A DNA stretch of 64,000 nucleotides from Clostridium saccharoperbutylacetonicum N1-4(HMT) (GCF_000340885.1 NC_020291.1:2231001-2295000), one strand, 5' to 3'; positions 8,566 through 17,758 are shown, counted from the first letter of the stretch. Notes: generated from the letters alone by a model not told the origin. Program-made: numbers and translations.

Positions 8566-9063
8566 ATGAAAGATAAATTTTTATGTGTTATGGCACAATA
8601 TGACAAAGAAACAGAATTAAAATTAAAAGAAATTCAAAAATTGTTATCAGATAATGGATTTGTGGGAAAACAAACGCCTAACTTACCAAATCATATCACG
8701 ATTGGGAGTTTTGATATATCACAAGAAGAATTGGTTAAAGAAAAAGTGAAAATGGTATCAAAACAATTTCATAGTTTTGATATTAAATTAAATAGTATTG
8801 GATTGTTTGGACTTGATGTTTTATTTATAGCACCTTCAGTTAATCATGAACTTTTAAATTTGCAACAATACTTCAATAACGATTATGCTGACGGATTTGG
8901 TTGGACAGCACATACAACAATGCTAATAGACGACCACGAAACAATTCAAAAAGCATTACCTTATTTAGCAAATAATTTTAAAAATTTTACCGGTAAAATA
9001 GAATCTATTAGTTTATATGAATTTTGGCCAACTCGCTTTATTTTAAAAGAAAAATTGTTATAG
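8566..9063 (+). CDS. 2'-5' RNA ligase-like 2H phosphoesterase
   Basis: A 165-residue protein of the 2H phosphoesterase superfamily. Two H-x-T motifs are visible, HITIG near residue 43 and HTTML near residue 119, at the spacing expected for the two catalytic histidines of the bilobed fold. Family members cleave or join 2',5' or 2',3'-cyclic phosphodiester bonds in RNA or nucleotides; the bacterial ones are mostly uncharacterised. GGAGAGG lies seven bases before the ATG. The gene stands alone. Confidence 0.82.
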   Translation: MKDKFLCVMAQYDKETELKLKEIQKLLSDNGFVGKQTPNLPNHITIGSFDISQEELVKEKVKMVSKQFHSFDIKLNSIGLFGLDVLFIAPSVNHELLNLQQYFNNDYADGFGWTAHTTMLIDDHETIQKALPYLANNFKNFTGKIESISLYEFWPTRFILKEKLL

Positions 9064-9184
9064 GTATTACACAATCTTCTTATATGGTGTAACAGTTAAA
9101 AGTAGAATGATAATAAGTAACTAAGCGGTGCTACTCATTTTTGGTAAAAGAACTTGTTATATAAGTGAGACAGAGAATAGGCTA

Positions 9185-9233
9185 TCACTTGCTACTGATA
9201 CGGTGAACTATATCATAAATGAGTGAGTTTTTT
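9185..9233. repeat. Dispersed hairpin element, copy R2
   Basis: TCACT-TGCTAC-TGATA pairs with TATCA-TAAATG-AGTGA around CGGTGAACTA. Six T follow, so this copy could act as a terminator for the 2H phosphoesterase gene. Confidence 0.65.
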
Positions 9234-9279
9234 CAAAAAGTGAAGATATAAAAAGGCATTACTTAAATGATAAAAGGCA

Positions 9280-9327
9280 AATAAGGACTTATTCCTTTGA
9301 TTTGGAATAAGTCCTTATTGCTATTTT
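9280..9327. terminator. Strong intrinsic terminator
   Basis: AATAAGGACTTATTCC pairs perfectly with its complement across eight bases. T-rich sequence on both sides lets it serve the 2H gene from the left and the oxidoreductase gene from the right. The remainder of 9064-9465 shows nothing coding. Confidence 0.7.
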
Positions 9328-9465
9328 GGGGTAATTTTATATTGGAGACACCAATTTCATTCGTGCCAAAACGGTTCAGCTTATTTATCTCTATATCACT
9401 GATGTGATTCATCAGAAGCACAATGTTTTGTATATAGGTATAGGGTTACTATATATTATACAATC

Positions 9466-10440
9466 CTAACCTTGCTTTCTCTGAATTACTACCTTACCCA
9501 TCTTAGGATTTGTTTCGCACCTACGATATGCTTCCGCTAATCCTTGAGATGTAAATGGGAAAATCCCGCTCAAATGAACCTTCAATTTTTGCTCATGGAC
9601 GTTTTGAAGAATAGACACTAAATCATCGTGGTTTGGTTCTGCATGAACAAATTGAGCTTCAATTCCGCGAATTTGTGGATGTTCATTAATCTCCATGGCT
9701 ACCAAAGAAATGAGCTTGCCACCATCCTTCAAAACAGAGTAACTTTTTCGCCCAGTTTCACCTATCTTCGCATCTAGAACTGTAGCTGATCTATCCATAA
9801 CCATATCCAATACAATATCTACAGGACTACTTATAGCCTTTGTAAAATCAGTTGTGGTATAATCAATTACCTCGTCGGCACCTAATTGTCGCACAAATTC
9901 ATGGTTAAATTCACGGGCTGTTGCAATCACATATTCACCTGCTTGTTTAGCGAGCTGAACAGCAATATGTCCTACACCCCCAGCGCCTGCATGAATTAGA
10001 ATACGCTGTCCTGGTTGTAGTTTGCCATACCTAAACAAAGACTGCCAGGCGGTCAAACCAACCGTTGGCAATGCAGCAGCTTCATTAAAAGACATATCGG
10101 GTTGGATTATTGCAAGTGCGTTTTCTTCCATTGCAACATAATCTGCATAGGCTCCACCGTTGTTAGTAGGAATACCCATAACACGATCGCCAGGTTTCAA
10201 ATGGGTAACTTTACTTCCAACCTCAATGACAACACCGGCAAGATCGGCACCGAGAACATAAGGCAACTGAACAGGTAAAATATCTTTAACAGCCCCAGAA
10301 CGTAATACAGAATCTGCTGGATTGATTGAAGCAGCATACATTTCTACTAGTACCTGTGTTTCTGTGATTACTGGCACATCTATTTCTTGTTCCTGTAAAA
10401 CCGCTGGAATTCCGTACTCTTTTAAAACAATTGCTTTCAT
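9466..10440 (-). CDS. Zinc-free MDR / quinone-oxidoreductase-like NADP enzyme
   Basis: A 324-residue medium-chain dehydrogenase/reductase. The N-terminal GroES-like domain carries AASINPADSVLRSG, and the nucleotide-binding motif AGAGGVGHIAVQLAKQAG lies near residue 150. The zinc ligands of true alcohol dehydrogenases are absent, so it belongs to the NADPH:quinone reductase-like branch. AAGGAGG precedes the ATG. It diverges from the TetR gene at 10699, which probably represses it. A role in reducing enones or quinones is inferred. Confidence 0.87.
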   Translation of the reverse strand: MKAIVLKEYGIPAVLQEQEIDVPVITETQVLVEMYAASINPADSVLRSGAVKDILPVQLPYVLGADLAGVVIEVGSKVTHLKPGDRVMGIPTNNGGAYADYVAMEENALAIIQPDMSFNEAAALPTVGLTAWQSLFRYGKLQPGQRILIHAGAGGVGHIAVQLAKQAGEYVIATAREFNHEFVRQLGADEVIDYTTTDFTKAISSPVDIVLDMVMDRSATVLDAKIGETGRKSYSVLKDGGKLISLVAMEINEHPQIRGIEAQFVHAEPNHDDLVSILQNVHEQKLKVHLSGIFPFTSQGLAEAYRRCETNPKMGKVVIQRKQG

Positions 10441-10536
10441 AATAAATTCCTCCTTGTATTTTCAAAGTTTGTTTCAGCCAATTAATAATTTATAAACATT
10501 TGTTTACTTATTAACTATTGTCTGATAATGTGATAT

Positions 10537-10554
10537 TAACAAAGTAACTTGTTA
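10537..10554. promoter_or_regulatory. Candidate TetR operator
   Basis: TAACAAAGTAACTTGTTA has 6-bp inverted arms (TAACAA/TTGTTA). It sits in the divergent region between the oxidoreductase and the TetR gene. Several related TTAATGAAC-like half sites are nearby. Confidence 0.45.
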
Positions 10555-10698
10555 GCTTCAATTGTTAAAATAACTGCAACTGTTCATTAATTAACAAAAT
10601 TCCATTTATCGTTCATTAACTAATAAATATTTCATATAGCAAAATGCGTATAGTTAATTTTATTGAAAAAATTCACATAATATTTTAAGGAGGGGCTT

Positions 10699-11268
10699 AT
10701 GGATAGACGAATACTAAAAACACAAAAAGCAATTATTGGAGCATTTATCCAACTGCTCGCAGAGAAAGAATTTGAAGATATTACAATTAATGAAATATCA
10801 GATCGAGCTGATGTTAGCCGCGGAACTGTTTACTTGCATTACATTGACAAATTTGATTTGCTGGATAAATGTATTGATATTTATTTTAAAAAATTATTTG
10901 AAAGCTGCATGACTCTCAACGGTACTACGCTTTTACTTTCAAAATCTTTTATGATTCGCACATTTGAGTATTTGGAAGAACATGCTTTCATATATACCAC
11001 TCTGCTAGTTAACAAAGGAATCCCTACTTTCAGAAACCTCATGATGGATGTGATTCTAGGCAACCTTAGTGAGGTTATAGATGCCAGCAGCATAAAACGA
11101 GATATTAACAAGGAGGTGACGTTACAGTTTTTGGCTTCAGCTATTGTTGGTCTACTAGAGTGGTGGATTATTAAATCAATACCTATTCCAGCTAAGGATA
11201 TAGCAGAACAGTTGTGGTCACTGTTAGAACGTTTTCAGGTAATCCCGCATTTACCGGATTCTAATTAA
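10699..11268 (+). CDS. TetR/AcrR-family transcriptional regulator
   Basis: A 189-residue TetR protein. Its helix-turn-helix covers about residues 8-55 (AIIGAFIQLLAEKEFEDITI, then RADVSRGTVYLHYIDKFDLL), and the C-terminal part resembles the TetR_C_33/Firmicute DhaS-like domain (AIVGLLEWWIIKSIPIPAKDIAEQ). AAGGAGGGG precedes the ATG. It diverges from the quinone-oxidoreductase gene and is probably its repressor. The TetR protein at 13508 has a similar domain plan. Confidence 0.9.
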   Translation: MDRRILKTQKAIIGAFIQLLAEKEFEDITINEISDRADVSRGTVYLHYIDKFDLLDKCIDIYFKKLFESCMTLNGTTLLLSKSFMIRTFEYLEEHAFIYTTLLVNKGIPTFRNLMMDVILGNLSEVIDASSIKRDINKEVTLQFLASAIVGLLEWWIIKSIPIPAKDIAEQLWSLLERFQVIPHLPDSN

Positions 11269-11318
11269 TCATGCTGAGGATTTCCTTGCAGCCTCACAAG
11301 TTATTATAAAAAATAGCA

Positions 11319-11376
11319 CTTACTAATGATACAATGATACGATGAACCATATCATAAATAAATGATAATAAGTAAA
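11319..11376. repeat. Dispersed hairpin element, copy R3
   Basis: TTACT at 11320 pairs with AGTAA at 11371, and inner ATGATA pairs with TATCAT around CGATGAACCA. The apex matches the other copies. It lies downstream of the TetR gene. Confidence 0.65.
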
Positions 11377-11468
11377 CTAAAAGGAAATTGATATGATATA
11401 AGTGAGATTCTAAATCTATGATTTAGTTAATCGAACTTACACACAGTGCAAGTAAATTATAACAAAAT

Positions 11469-11520
11469 AAAAAATAGGGCATAAAACGTACGGGGATATG
11501 TTTTATACCCTATTTTTTAT
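11469..11520. terminator. Bidirectional intrinsic terminator
   Basis: AAAAAATAGGGCATAAAAC pairs with GTTTTATACCCTATTTTTT with one internal mismatch and a 12-base loop. It separates the TetR gene from the convergent flavoprotein-hydrolase operon. Confidence 0.85.
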
Positions 11521-11576
11521 AATTATAGTTGCCTATTTAACAGGTATCACTATAATATAATTAAATCATGATATGG

Positions 11577-12128
11577 TTATACAACCAAGTTTTCCCCATC
11601 TTTAAATGCTCTTAAAGATAACTCATTAAAAACTTCCTCGTCAGTTCCACAGTAATGAATGCAATCCTCCAAGTTCCAACCAAACACGTTGAAAATATTA
11701 TTGACATATTTAATGGCTTCTGCACCCTTTTTAGGATCTAAGCTTCCTTGAGCAAATATAGTTATTAACTTTTTACCTGCATGTCTAGGAATAAATTTAT
11801 GTGGAAGCTCTTCAACCATTGGAAATGTACGGTCTAACCAAATTTTTGCCTGACCTGTAATTTGATACATATATATTGGAGAACCAAATACAATAGCATC
11901 TGCCTCAGCAATAGCTTTATACATTGGCTGTAAATAATCATTAACAGCACAGCCATCATGAGTACGACAATAAAAACATCCTTGACATCCACGGATTCCA
12001 GGGTTATTTAAATCAAATTCAATAACCTCAGCGCCTTTGGATTTTGCTCCTTTTGCTACTTGATCTAATAATTTTGTTGTATATCCATTTTTTCTTGGAC
12101 TACCTTTAAAAATAACTACTTTTGACAT
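11577..12128 (-). CDS. Flavodoxin-family NAD(P)H oxidoreductase
   Basis: A 183-residue flavodoxin-fold reductase. FKGSPRKNGYTTKLLDQ at residues 7-23 is the FMN phosphate-binding loop. GCQGCFYCRTHDGC near 48-61 is the cysteine cluster, and VFGSPIYMYQITGQAKIWLDR near 86 is the flavin-stacking segment. It is the distal gene of a two-gene operon 44 bases after the FrsA-like hydrolase. The pairing suggests reduction plus hydrolysis of one foreign compound, which is inference. Confidence 0.86.
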   Translation of the reverse strand: MSKVVIFKGSPRKNGYTTKLLDQVAKGAKSKGAEVIEFDLNNPGIRGCQGCFYCRTHDGCAVNDYLQPMYKAIAEADAIVFGSPIYMYQITGQAKIWLDRTFPMVEELPHKFIPRHAGKKLITIFAQGSLDPKKGAEAIKYVNNIFNVFGWNLEDCIHYCGTDEEVFNELSLRAFKDGENLVV

Positions 12129-12172
12129 TTCGCATCTCTCCTTATAATATAAAAATTAAAATTCTATGCTAT

Positions 12173-13378
12173 CTATATACCCTTAAGAATCTTTTCAATC
12201 CAACTGAAAATACGTTCATTTGCGATTAATTTGGCTCCAGCTTGGCAATGGAATTCAGCACCTTCTTCAGCTGTAAATAAAATAAAATCTTTGTGGCAGG
12301 TAAGCTCCCCATGCAACTGCCTTGCTTGATCTCTAAGCAGTTTGTCATTTTCCGAATCAACGATTAAGGTAGGGCATTGTATTTTTTCTGCTAATCCTTT
12401 CATATAAAAATCTCCAACCTTTAGAATGAATTCAGCAGGGGTATTTACACCAAATACATACATTCCATGTGAAAAGCTCCATTTTGCTTTTGAGTTTAAT
12501 TCCATTTTTTCCTTAACAGTTTTATTAAATCCCTCTGAATTAGAAAGTGCAAAATTTAAAAATTCTTCTCTTGGCATATTAAAGATACTTGTAAATCCTC
12601 CTAAAAAGTCATATACTCCTCCATTTGCTATGCAGCCTGCAAGTCGATGTTCAAAAGCTGCAGCTCTAGGAGCAAGATACCCGCCTAAACTTTGTCCCCA
12701 TAAGACAATCTTCTTTGGGTCTACTTCTTTTTTTGTAAGCAGATAGTCTACCACTGGAGTTATAACCTTCTCGTAGTCATGTCTGAAAAATAGTTGCTGT
12801 TTATGTACAGCCTCTCCTTGTCCTGGTCCCTCAAAAGTAATACAGTGCATACCGTGTTCAAGTGCATCCATTGCCATTCCGTAAAATGCTTCTTTTGTTC
12901 CATCAAAGCCAGTCATAGCAATTAAAACTGGTTTAGGTTCCTCTGAATCCTCTAATTTATAAAAATGTCCTGTAAGTGTTGTATTTTCATAGGGGATTTT
13001 CACTTCTTCAATAACAGGCTTATTAAGTTTCATAACATGGGAAAAGCAATCTAGGCTCGCATTGTATAATTCCTCTATCTTTGGGTCTTCTGGATTTTCA
13101 TGAAGGTAGAATTCTGCAATTCTATAATAATTAGAAGCTCTAAGATAAGCTTTTCTTGCACTGATTAAGTGGCCATCTGAATAGCTATCTTCTGCAACTT
13201 TTTGCAAACGCTTGGCTGTTTTGGCCCATTCTTCACACCAGCTTTGATAGTCTCCTTCTTTAATCTTTTCTGCTGTTGAAACCACCTCTCCTATATCAGC
13301 AGCTTTGAAAGCAGTGTCTCCAAGAAGTCCCAATACCTTGGATGCGAATTGATCATCTTTAAAAATCAAATTATTCAT
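12173..13378 (-). CDS. FrsA/DUF1100-like alpha/beta hydrolase
   Basis: A 401-residue alpha/beta hydrolase with an N-terminal helical cap of about 130 residues. GQSLGGY holds the nucleophile Ser, VDSENDKLL the likely acid, and EGAEFHCQ the catalytic His. The architecture matches the FrsA/2,6-dihydroxypseudooxynicotine hydrolase-like group, which includes esterases and C-C bond hydrolases. AAAGGAG precedes the ATG. It is the first gene of the operon with the flavoprotein and diverges from the TetR gene at 13508. A relative of 370 residues is at 48576. Confidence 0.84.
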   Translation of the reverse strand: MNNLIFKDDQFASKVLGLLGDTAFKAADIGEVVSTAEKIKEGDYQSWCEEWAKTAKRLQKVAEDSYSDGHLISARKAYLRASNYYRIAEFYLHENPEDPKIEELYNASLDCFSHVMKLNKPVIEEVKIPYENTTLTGHFYKLEDSEEPKPVLIAMTGFDGTKEAFYGMAMDALEHGMHCITFEGPGQGEAVHKQQLFFRHDYEKVITPVVDYLLTKKEVDPKKIVLWGQSLGGYLAPRAAAFEHRLAGCIANGGVYDFLGGFTSIFNMPREEFLNFALSNSEGFNKTVKEKMELNSKAKWSFSHGMYVFGVNTPAEFILKVGDFYMKGLAEKIQCPTLIVDSENDKLLRDQARQLHGELTCHKDFILFTAEEGAEFHCQAGAKLIANERIFSWIEKILKGI

Positions 13379-13410
13379 AGTAATTCTCCTTTACAGTATT
13401 TATTGTTTAT

Positions 13411-13425
13411 GCAACACGTTGTTGC
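13411..13425. promoter_or_regulatory. Candidate TetR operator
   Basis: GCAACACGTTGTTGC is an inverted repeat (GCAAC/GTTGC arms) between the hydrolase operon and the divergent TetR gene, at a position suited to repress both. Confidence 0.5.
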
Positions 13426-13507
13426 TATAATTAAAATATATCAGATACAGATTTGTATTCAACCAACAATACTTATAGTTTGTTTTATATACAACAAAGG
13501 AGTGAAA

Positions 13508-14119
13508 ATGTTGCAGAATAAACATGATATTCGAACAAAACGGACACATCAACAGATAAGAGATGCACTTATTGATCTTATTTTTGAAAAACATTTCGAT
13601 AATATTACGGTTGGTGATATCACTAATCGAGCTATGATTAATCGTTCTACCTTTTATAGGTATTATCAGGATAAATACGACGTTGTACTAAAAATTTTTG
13701 AAGACGCAATGGAAAAAATGAAGAAAGATTTAGGCGTTCCAAAATCCAGCCTTAAGTATCTTAATGAAGAACAAAGATCTGATCCATGGGTGAAACTATT
13801 TGATCACTTTGCTGAAAACAGTAGATTATATCTGGCAATGCTGGATGATTCATGTAACATATGGTTTATATCTAGACTGCGCAGCTACATCATCTCAATG
13901 TTAAGAGAACGTGAAAATTTACGAAGCTCCTTCATTGCAAGCAACGAAGACTGCCCCCCTGAGATACAAGAAATGGCATTCTTATTTACCGCTAATGCTT
14001 TAATAGGTACTATTGATTGGTGGTTAAAGTCAAAATGTACTCCTGATTCAGAAAAAATGTCTTATTTATTTAGATCTTATTTTAAGAATGGCTATGTAGG
14101 AATGTTGAATAAAAATTAA
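13508..14119 (+). CDS. TetR/AcrR-family transcriptional regulator
   Basis: A 203-residue TetR regulator. The helix-turn-helix spans about residues 10-57 (QIRDALIDLIFEKHFDNITV, then RAMINRSTFYRYYQDKYDVV). A C-terminal domain ending in ALIGTIDWWLKSKCTPDSEK resembles the DhaS-like TetR_C group. I placed the start at the ATG at 13508 after AAAGGAGTG; the reading frame extends upstream to 13349, but that part overlaps the divergent promoter. It probably controls the divergent hydrolase-flavoprotein operon. Confidence 0.88.
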   Translation: MLQNKHDIRTKRTHQQIRDALIDLIFEKHFDNITVGDITNRAMINRSTFYRYYQDKYDVVLKIFEDAMEKMKKDLGVPKSSLKYLNEEQRSDPWVKLFDHFAENSRLYLAMLDDSCNIWFISRLRSYIISMLRERENLRSSFIASNEDCPPEIQEMAFLFTANALIGTIDWWLKSKCTPDSEKMSYLFRSYFKNGYVGMLNKN

Positions 14120-14471
14120 TGTTGCGACTTAAATTCTGCATTTATAAAATTATACTATTAGCGTAATTAAGAGAAGTAACATCGAAATTAAATTCTTGAT
14201 AGAATATTAAGACACATTTTCTTAAATTATAAAAAGCAATAAGAAAGTAAAAGAATGAAAAGACGACATAAAATACTAGCATCATACGAAAACATAAGTA
14301 GAGCTTATTATAAATAATTAAGCTTATAATATTATAAAGTATATACTTTTTTATATCTGAAGAAGTTCTATTAAGAGAAACAAAAGCGAATTTTAATGAA
14401 ATATATAAATTGGATACCGCAATAAAGGTAATAGAAATAAGTTTAGATAATAAAGCGATAAAAAATGGCTA
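14120..14471. other. Non-coding, decayed region
   Basis: There is no supported gene over 350 bases. One short open stretch at about 14365-14490 (containing NFNEIYKLDTAIKVIEISLD) has no start and looks like debris. The next recognisable items are hairpin copy R4 and a chrB-like stump. Confidence 0.5.
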
Positions 14472-14513
14472 TATCACTTATGATACGATGAACCACATCA
14501 TAAGTGAGTGATA
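14472..14513. repeat. Dispersed hairpin element, copy R4
   Basis: TATCACTTATGAT pairs with ATCATAAGTGAGTGATA, with one bulge region, around ACGATGAACCAC. This is the most regular of the six copies and shows the fold clearly. Confidence 0.75.
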
Positions 14514-14622
14514 AATTCACTAAAATTGGAAATTGCGTGCAGAAATATATTTTTAGAATGAATAAGTTTTATGTCATACTTTCTTATATGCATTTTTTAT
14601 TGGATAAAGGAGGAAGTAGGGT

Positions 14623-14715
14623 ATGAGCATTAATTTTTTGACTTTTACATATAAAATTGCACGAGAGCCATCGAAGAACAGAGTCTATGTGTGGCGAGCG
14701 ATTAAATTTAAATAG
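14623..14715 (+). pseudogene. chrB-like N-terminal stump
   Basis: A 30-residue frame opens at an ATG with a strong AAAGGAGG site and reads FTYKIAREPSKNRVYVWRAI before a TAG. This resembles the conserved start of ChrB-type chromate-resistance proteins (YKxPREPsxxRVxVWR). The downstream sequence is broken in all frames. I read it as the remains of a deleted gene; the family match is from memory and short. Confidence 0.4.
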
Positions 14716-14831
14716 GTTCTGTTTCATAACTTCAATAGAAATATAGAAAGATTTGTTGAAGGAAAACAATATTAAATAGAAACTGCCCCTGAAATACAAG
14801 TTCAAGAGCAGTATGTAAGTAAATAAAAGCG

Positions 14832-15062
14832 CTATGTAAATGATCCAGAAAACCTAATAAATTCTATCTCATTTGAATTTAAAGATACAGTTGTATTTTT
14901 ACCAATAAAGGTAAAGTGTTTATTGTACAGATAGAAATTTTCGAATGTTTTTACAGTCGTTATATCTTTCTTATCAGTAGAACTTGGATATGTAACATAC
15001 TGAAAATCGTTTATTTCGATTTGTCTGCCTGATTTTAGAGAAATATACACATTGTTTTCCAT
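14832..15062 (-). CDS. Small conserved-looking hypothetical protein
   Basis: A 76-residue protein that I do not recognise. It is polar, rich in Thr, Ser, Phe and Tyr, with beta-type sequence (VYISLKSGRQIEINDFQYVTYP, then NFYLYNKHFTFIGKNTTVSL) and no membrane segment or cysteines. GGGGGTG nine bases before the ATG argues that it is translated. It stands alone in a region of gene debris, so it may itself be an accessory or phage-derived gene. Confidence 0.55.
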   Translation of the reverse strand: MENNVYISLKSGRQIEINDFQYVTYPSSTDKKDITTVKTFENFYLYNKHFTFIGKNTTVSLNSNEIEFIRFSGSFT

Positions 15063-15231
15063 AATAACACCCCCTTCAATTATATTTTACCATATGTTGA
15101 TAAAAAAAGAAAAAAGAGGAACGAAAATTAAGTAATAAGATTGCTGATTGGGATCAGTGGAATAAGATTTCATAAGTTATTGAAAGTGCGTGGTAATTTA
15201 GTGTTTTTTGAAAATTGAACAATACATTTTT

Positions 15232-15250
15232 TACCATAAAGTGGTATAAT
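15232..15250 (+). promoter_or_regulatory. Promoter with inverted repeat (glycosyltransferase pseudogene)
   Basis: TACCATAAAGTGGTA at 15232-15246 runs into a TATAAT-like -10 box at 15245-15250. A related site, TGCCATAATGGTA, precedes the intact glycosyltransferase at 16501-16513, which suggests that both copies answered to one regulator. Confidence 0.5.
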
Positions 15251-15300
15251 TGATGTATGGTTAATTTGATTCCTTAAAATATGCAAAGGAGTGAATAGAA

Positions 15301-15737
15301 TGAGAGTTTTAATTGCACCAATGTCAGCAATTGTTGAAACAAAAGGCCCTTTTTTCAAGAACAGTATTATTAGCAGATAAATTTATTAAGAGAGGTCATG
15401 AAGTTGCATTATGTGCAGCAGAAGATCCTAATTATCATAGTATAGAAAACGTAAAAAATTATTATGCTCCGATTCCTTCTATACTAGGAATTCCTAAATT
15501 AGATAATAAAAATATATTAAAGTATTTGAAAGAAAGTATAATGCATCTTCGGTCGTTAAGCTAAATGCAGGAAAGATGTTAGAAGTAAATAATTTTGATT
15601 ATAAAATAATAAAAGGATTAGTTGAGGAATTTAATGAAAACTCAACGTATGCAAGTAATTCCAAGAAAGCAGGAGAGAGGTTGTTGAGTCTTGGAGGAGT
15701 TACAAAAGCAATTCAAGCTATTGAGAAGTTAGTATAG
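15301..15737 (+). pseudogene. MGT-type glycosyltransferase, frameshifted and internally deleted
   Basis: The frame opens at ATG 15301 with MRVLIAPMSAIVETKGP and is thrown out of frame in a T6 run near 15350. The +1 frame continues as FSRTVLLADKFIKRGHEVAL and ends at 15564. A third piece, NAGKMLEVNNFDYKIIKGLV to AIEKLV, ends with TAG at 15735. Together they are the first ~90 and last ~60 residues of a UDP-glycosyltransferase (MGT/YjiC type) lacking the middle. An intact related gene follows at 16553. Confidence 0.8.
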
Positions 15738-15780
15738 TTTAAAAATTTATTGATATTGGACTATATAATGAATTATTTTT

Positions 15781-15862
15781 AATACCGTATTATTCAAGGA
15801 ATTTTACGGTATTTTTCTTGTACAATTTTAAAACCAAATAAAAAAAGCCCCATTAAAGGGGC
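15781..15862. terminator. Two hairpins after the glycosyltransferase pseudogene
   Basis: ATACCGTA/TACGGTAT with a following TTTTT forms a terminator at 15781-15816. GCCCCATTAAAGGGGC at 15847-15862 is a second GC-rich hairpin flanked by A and T runs. Confidence 0.65.
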
Positions 15863-16500
15863 AAAAACTTAAAAGTTTTTTATGATAATTGAGCAAAATT
15901 ATTCAAATTATATATAGTTAATATAAACATTAATATTTTAGAAGTATTGCATTACGCAGAGTGAATTTGTGAGATTTTTATACGTAGTTCTAAAAATAGA
16001 TAAAAAAGTCCCCTGAATAGGAAGCTAAATGTAAGAGTTTAGAATTAATAAGAATGGAACAAAAAATTAAACGCAAGAGGTTACTTTTAATTATATTAAG
16101 AGAGTTTATTAATTATGTATAATACTAAAAACATAAGTATCACATCTTATTGAAGTTTGGTGTTCTTCGTTATAGAATAAAAGAAAATACCGAACAAGGG
16201 TTCTTATGATGAAATGTATTATTGAATATAATGGATAGGTTAATCGATTCTGTACTTGTAAAAATATATAAAAATATAAAACAATATGGATTTTTTTGAA
16301 ATATTATGATAATATATTAATGATAAAACAACTCGTTAAAATTTAGAAAACACAGATTAGAGGTAGATTGAGTAGAATTGCTTGGTCTACCTTTATTTTT
16401 TTAATAAATGGTATTATAATAATAATTTTGTATTTTTCACAGTAGTTATAGGTTTATATATTAATTTTAAGTGTATACGTATTCTGCAATTGACATAAAA
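15863..16500. other. Long AT-rich intergenic region
   Basis: No open frame, RNA gene or repeat could be supported over about 640 bases. One hairpin at 16361-16392 (AGGTAGA/TCTACCT) followed by TTTATTTTTTT is a probable intrinsic terminator with no gene visible before it. It marks a lost gene or an untranslated small transcript. Confidence 0.5.
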
Positions 16501-16513
16501 TGCCATAATGGTA
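16501..16513 (+). promoter_or_regulatory. Inverted repeat before glycosyltransferase gene
   Basis: TGCCATAATGGTA lies between TTGACA at 16490-16495 and an AT-rich -10 region. It resembles the site at 15232 before the pseudogene copy. Confidence 0.45.
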
Positions 16514-16552
16514 AAATATATACAAACTGATAAATGGAAGTGAAGTTGAGTT

Positions 16553-17752
16553 ATGTCAAAAGTTCTTTTTTTAAGTATTTCTGCTCATGGTCATGTTAAT
16601 CCTACATTAGGATTAGTAAATGAATTAATAAAACAAGGAGAGGAGATTACTTATTTTTGCTCAGAGGATTTTAGAGAAAAAATTGAAAAAACAGGTGCTG
16701 AATTTAAAAGTTATAGGGTAGAAGCAAAAAAACATAATACGTCTGACAATATGGGGATAGATAAAATTCTCGATTATATAAATGAAATACTTAAATTAAA
16801 CGATAAAATTATAAAAGACATTCTAGATCAAATTAAGGATAGAAAATTTGATTATATTATCTATACAGCTATGTTTCCTTTTGGAAATGCCATTGCTCAA
16901 ATACTAAGAATACCTTCTGTTTCTTCTTTTGCAGTGTTTGCTACCCCTAAAGAATTGATGTATCAACACAAAGAATTAGCAGATGAAAAGTTAATAAGGA
17001 GTCATCCAGCTATAGATACTTACAAAAATGTTTCAAAACAATTAAAAGAATTTTATAATGTTGAAATGCCTCATAACATTTTTGAATTATTTTTTAACAA
17101 GGGTGATATAAATATTGCATATACTTCTAAATATTTTGTTGCACATCCAGAATATTATGATGAGAGTTTTAAATTTATTGGTCCACCAATATATGATAGA
17201 AAAGAAAACTTGGATTTTCCTTTTGAAAAATTAGAAGGAAAGAGAGTTGTTTATATTTCACTGGGTACAGTGTTTAATAATACGGATAGTAATCTCTATG
17301 ATATCTTTTTTAAAACATTTGCTAATACTGATAATATTGTTGTTATGGCAGCATACAATGTGGACTTATCTCAATTTGATATACCTCATAACTTTATTGT
17401 AAGAAATTATGTTCCTCAATCAGAGGTTTTAAAGTATACAAATGTAGCAATAACTCATGCAGGAATGAATAGTACGAGTGACTTATTGTATAATAATATA
17501 CCTTTTGTAGCAATACCTATTGGTGCAGATCAACCATATATGGCAAAAAGAGCCGAAGAGTTAGGGGCAACTATTTCTCTTGATAAGGATAATCTTACTC
17601 CAGAAATTTTAAGAAATTCTGTTGAGAAGGTTCTAACTGAACCGAGTTATCTTGAAAATATAAAAAAGATAAGCAGTTCTTTTAAAAGAGCTGGTGGTTA
17701 TAAAAAGGCAGTTGAAGAAATTTTTAAGTTAAAAAGAAAAAAAGAATTATGA
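16553..17752 (+). CDS. MGT-family UDP-glycosyltransferase (YjiC-like)
   Basis: A 399-residue GT-B fold glycosyltransferase related to macrolide glycosyltransferases and Bacillus YjiC, transferring sugar from UDP-sugar to a hydrophobic acceptor. The N-terminus MSKVLFLSISAHGHVNPTLG holds the catalytic-type His (GHVNP). The C-terminal donor-binding segment THAGMNSTSDLLYNNIPFVA with GADQPYMAKR is the bacterial PSPG-like box near residue 305. In related enzymes this inactivates antibiotics or modifies flavonoids; the acceptor here is unknown. A decayed copy lies upstream. Confidence 0.88.
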   Translation: MSKVLFLSISAHGHVNPTLGLVNELIKQGEEITYFCSEDFREKIEKTGAEFKSYRVEAKKHNTSDNMGIDKILDYINEILKLNDKIIKDILDQIKDRKFDYIIYTAMFPFGNAIAQILRIPSVSSFAVFATPKELMYQHKELADEKLIRSHPAIDTYKNVSKQLKEFYNVEMPHNIFELFFNKGDINIAYTSKYFVAHPEYYDESFKFIGPPIYDRKENLDFPFEKLEGKRVVYISLGTVFNNTDSNLYDIFFKTFANTDNIVVMAAYNVDLSQFDIPHNFIVRNYVPQSEVLKYTNVAITHAGMNSTSDLLYNNIPFVAIPIGADQPYMAKRAEELGATISLDKDNLTPEILRNSVEKVLTEPSYLENIKKISSSFKRAGGYKKAVEEIFKLKRKKEL

Positions 17753-17758
17753 TATATA

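Noticed and set aside
12426..12746. Plus-strand 106-residue frame inside the FrsA-like hydrolase
   Set aside because: Shadow of the catalytic domain on the opposite strand; no ribosome site.
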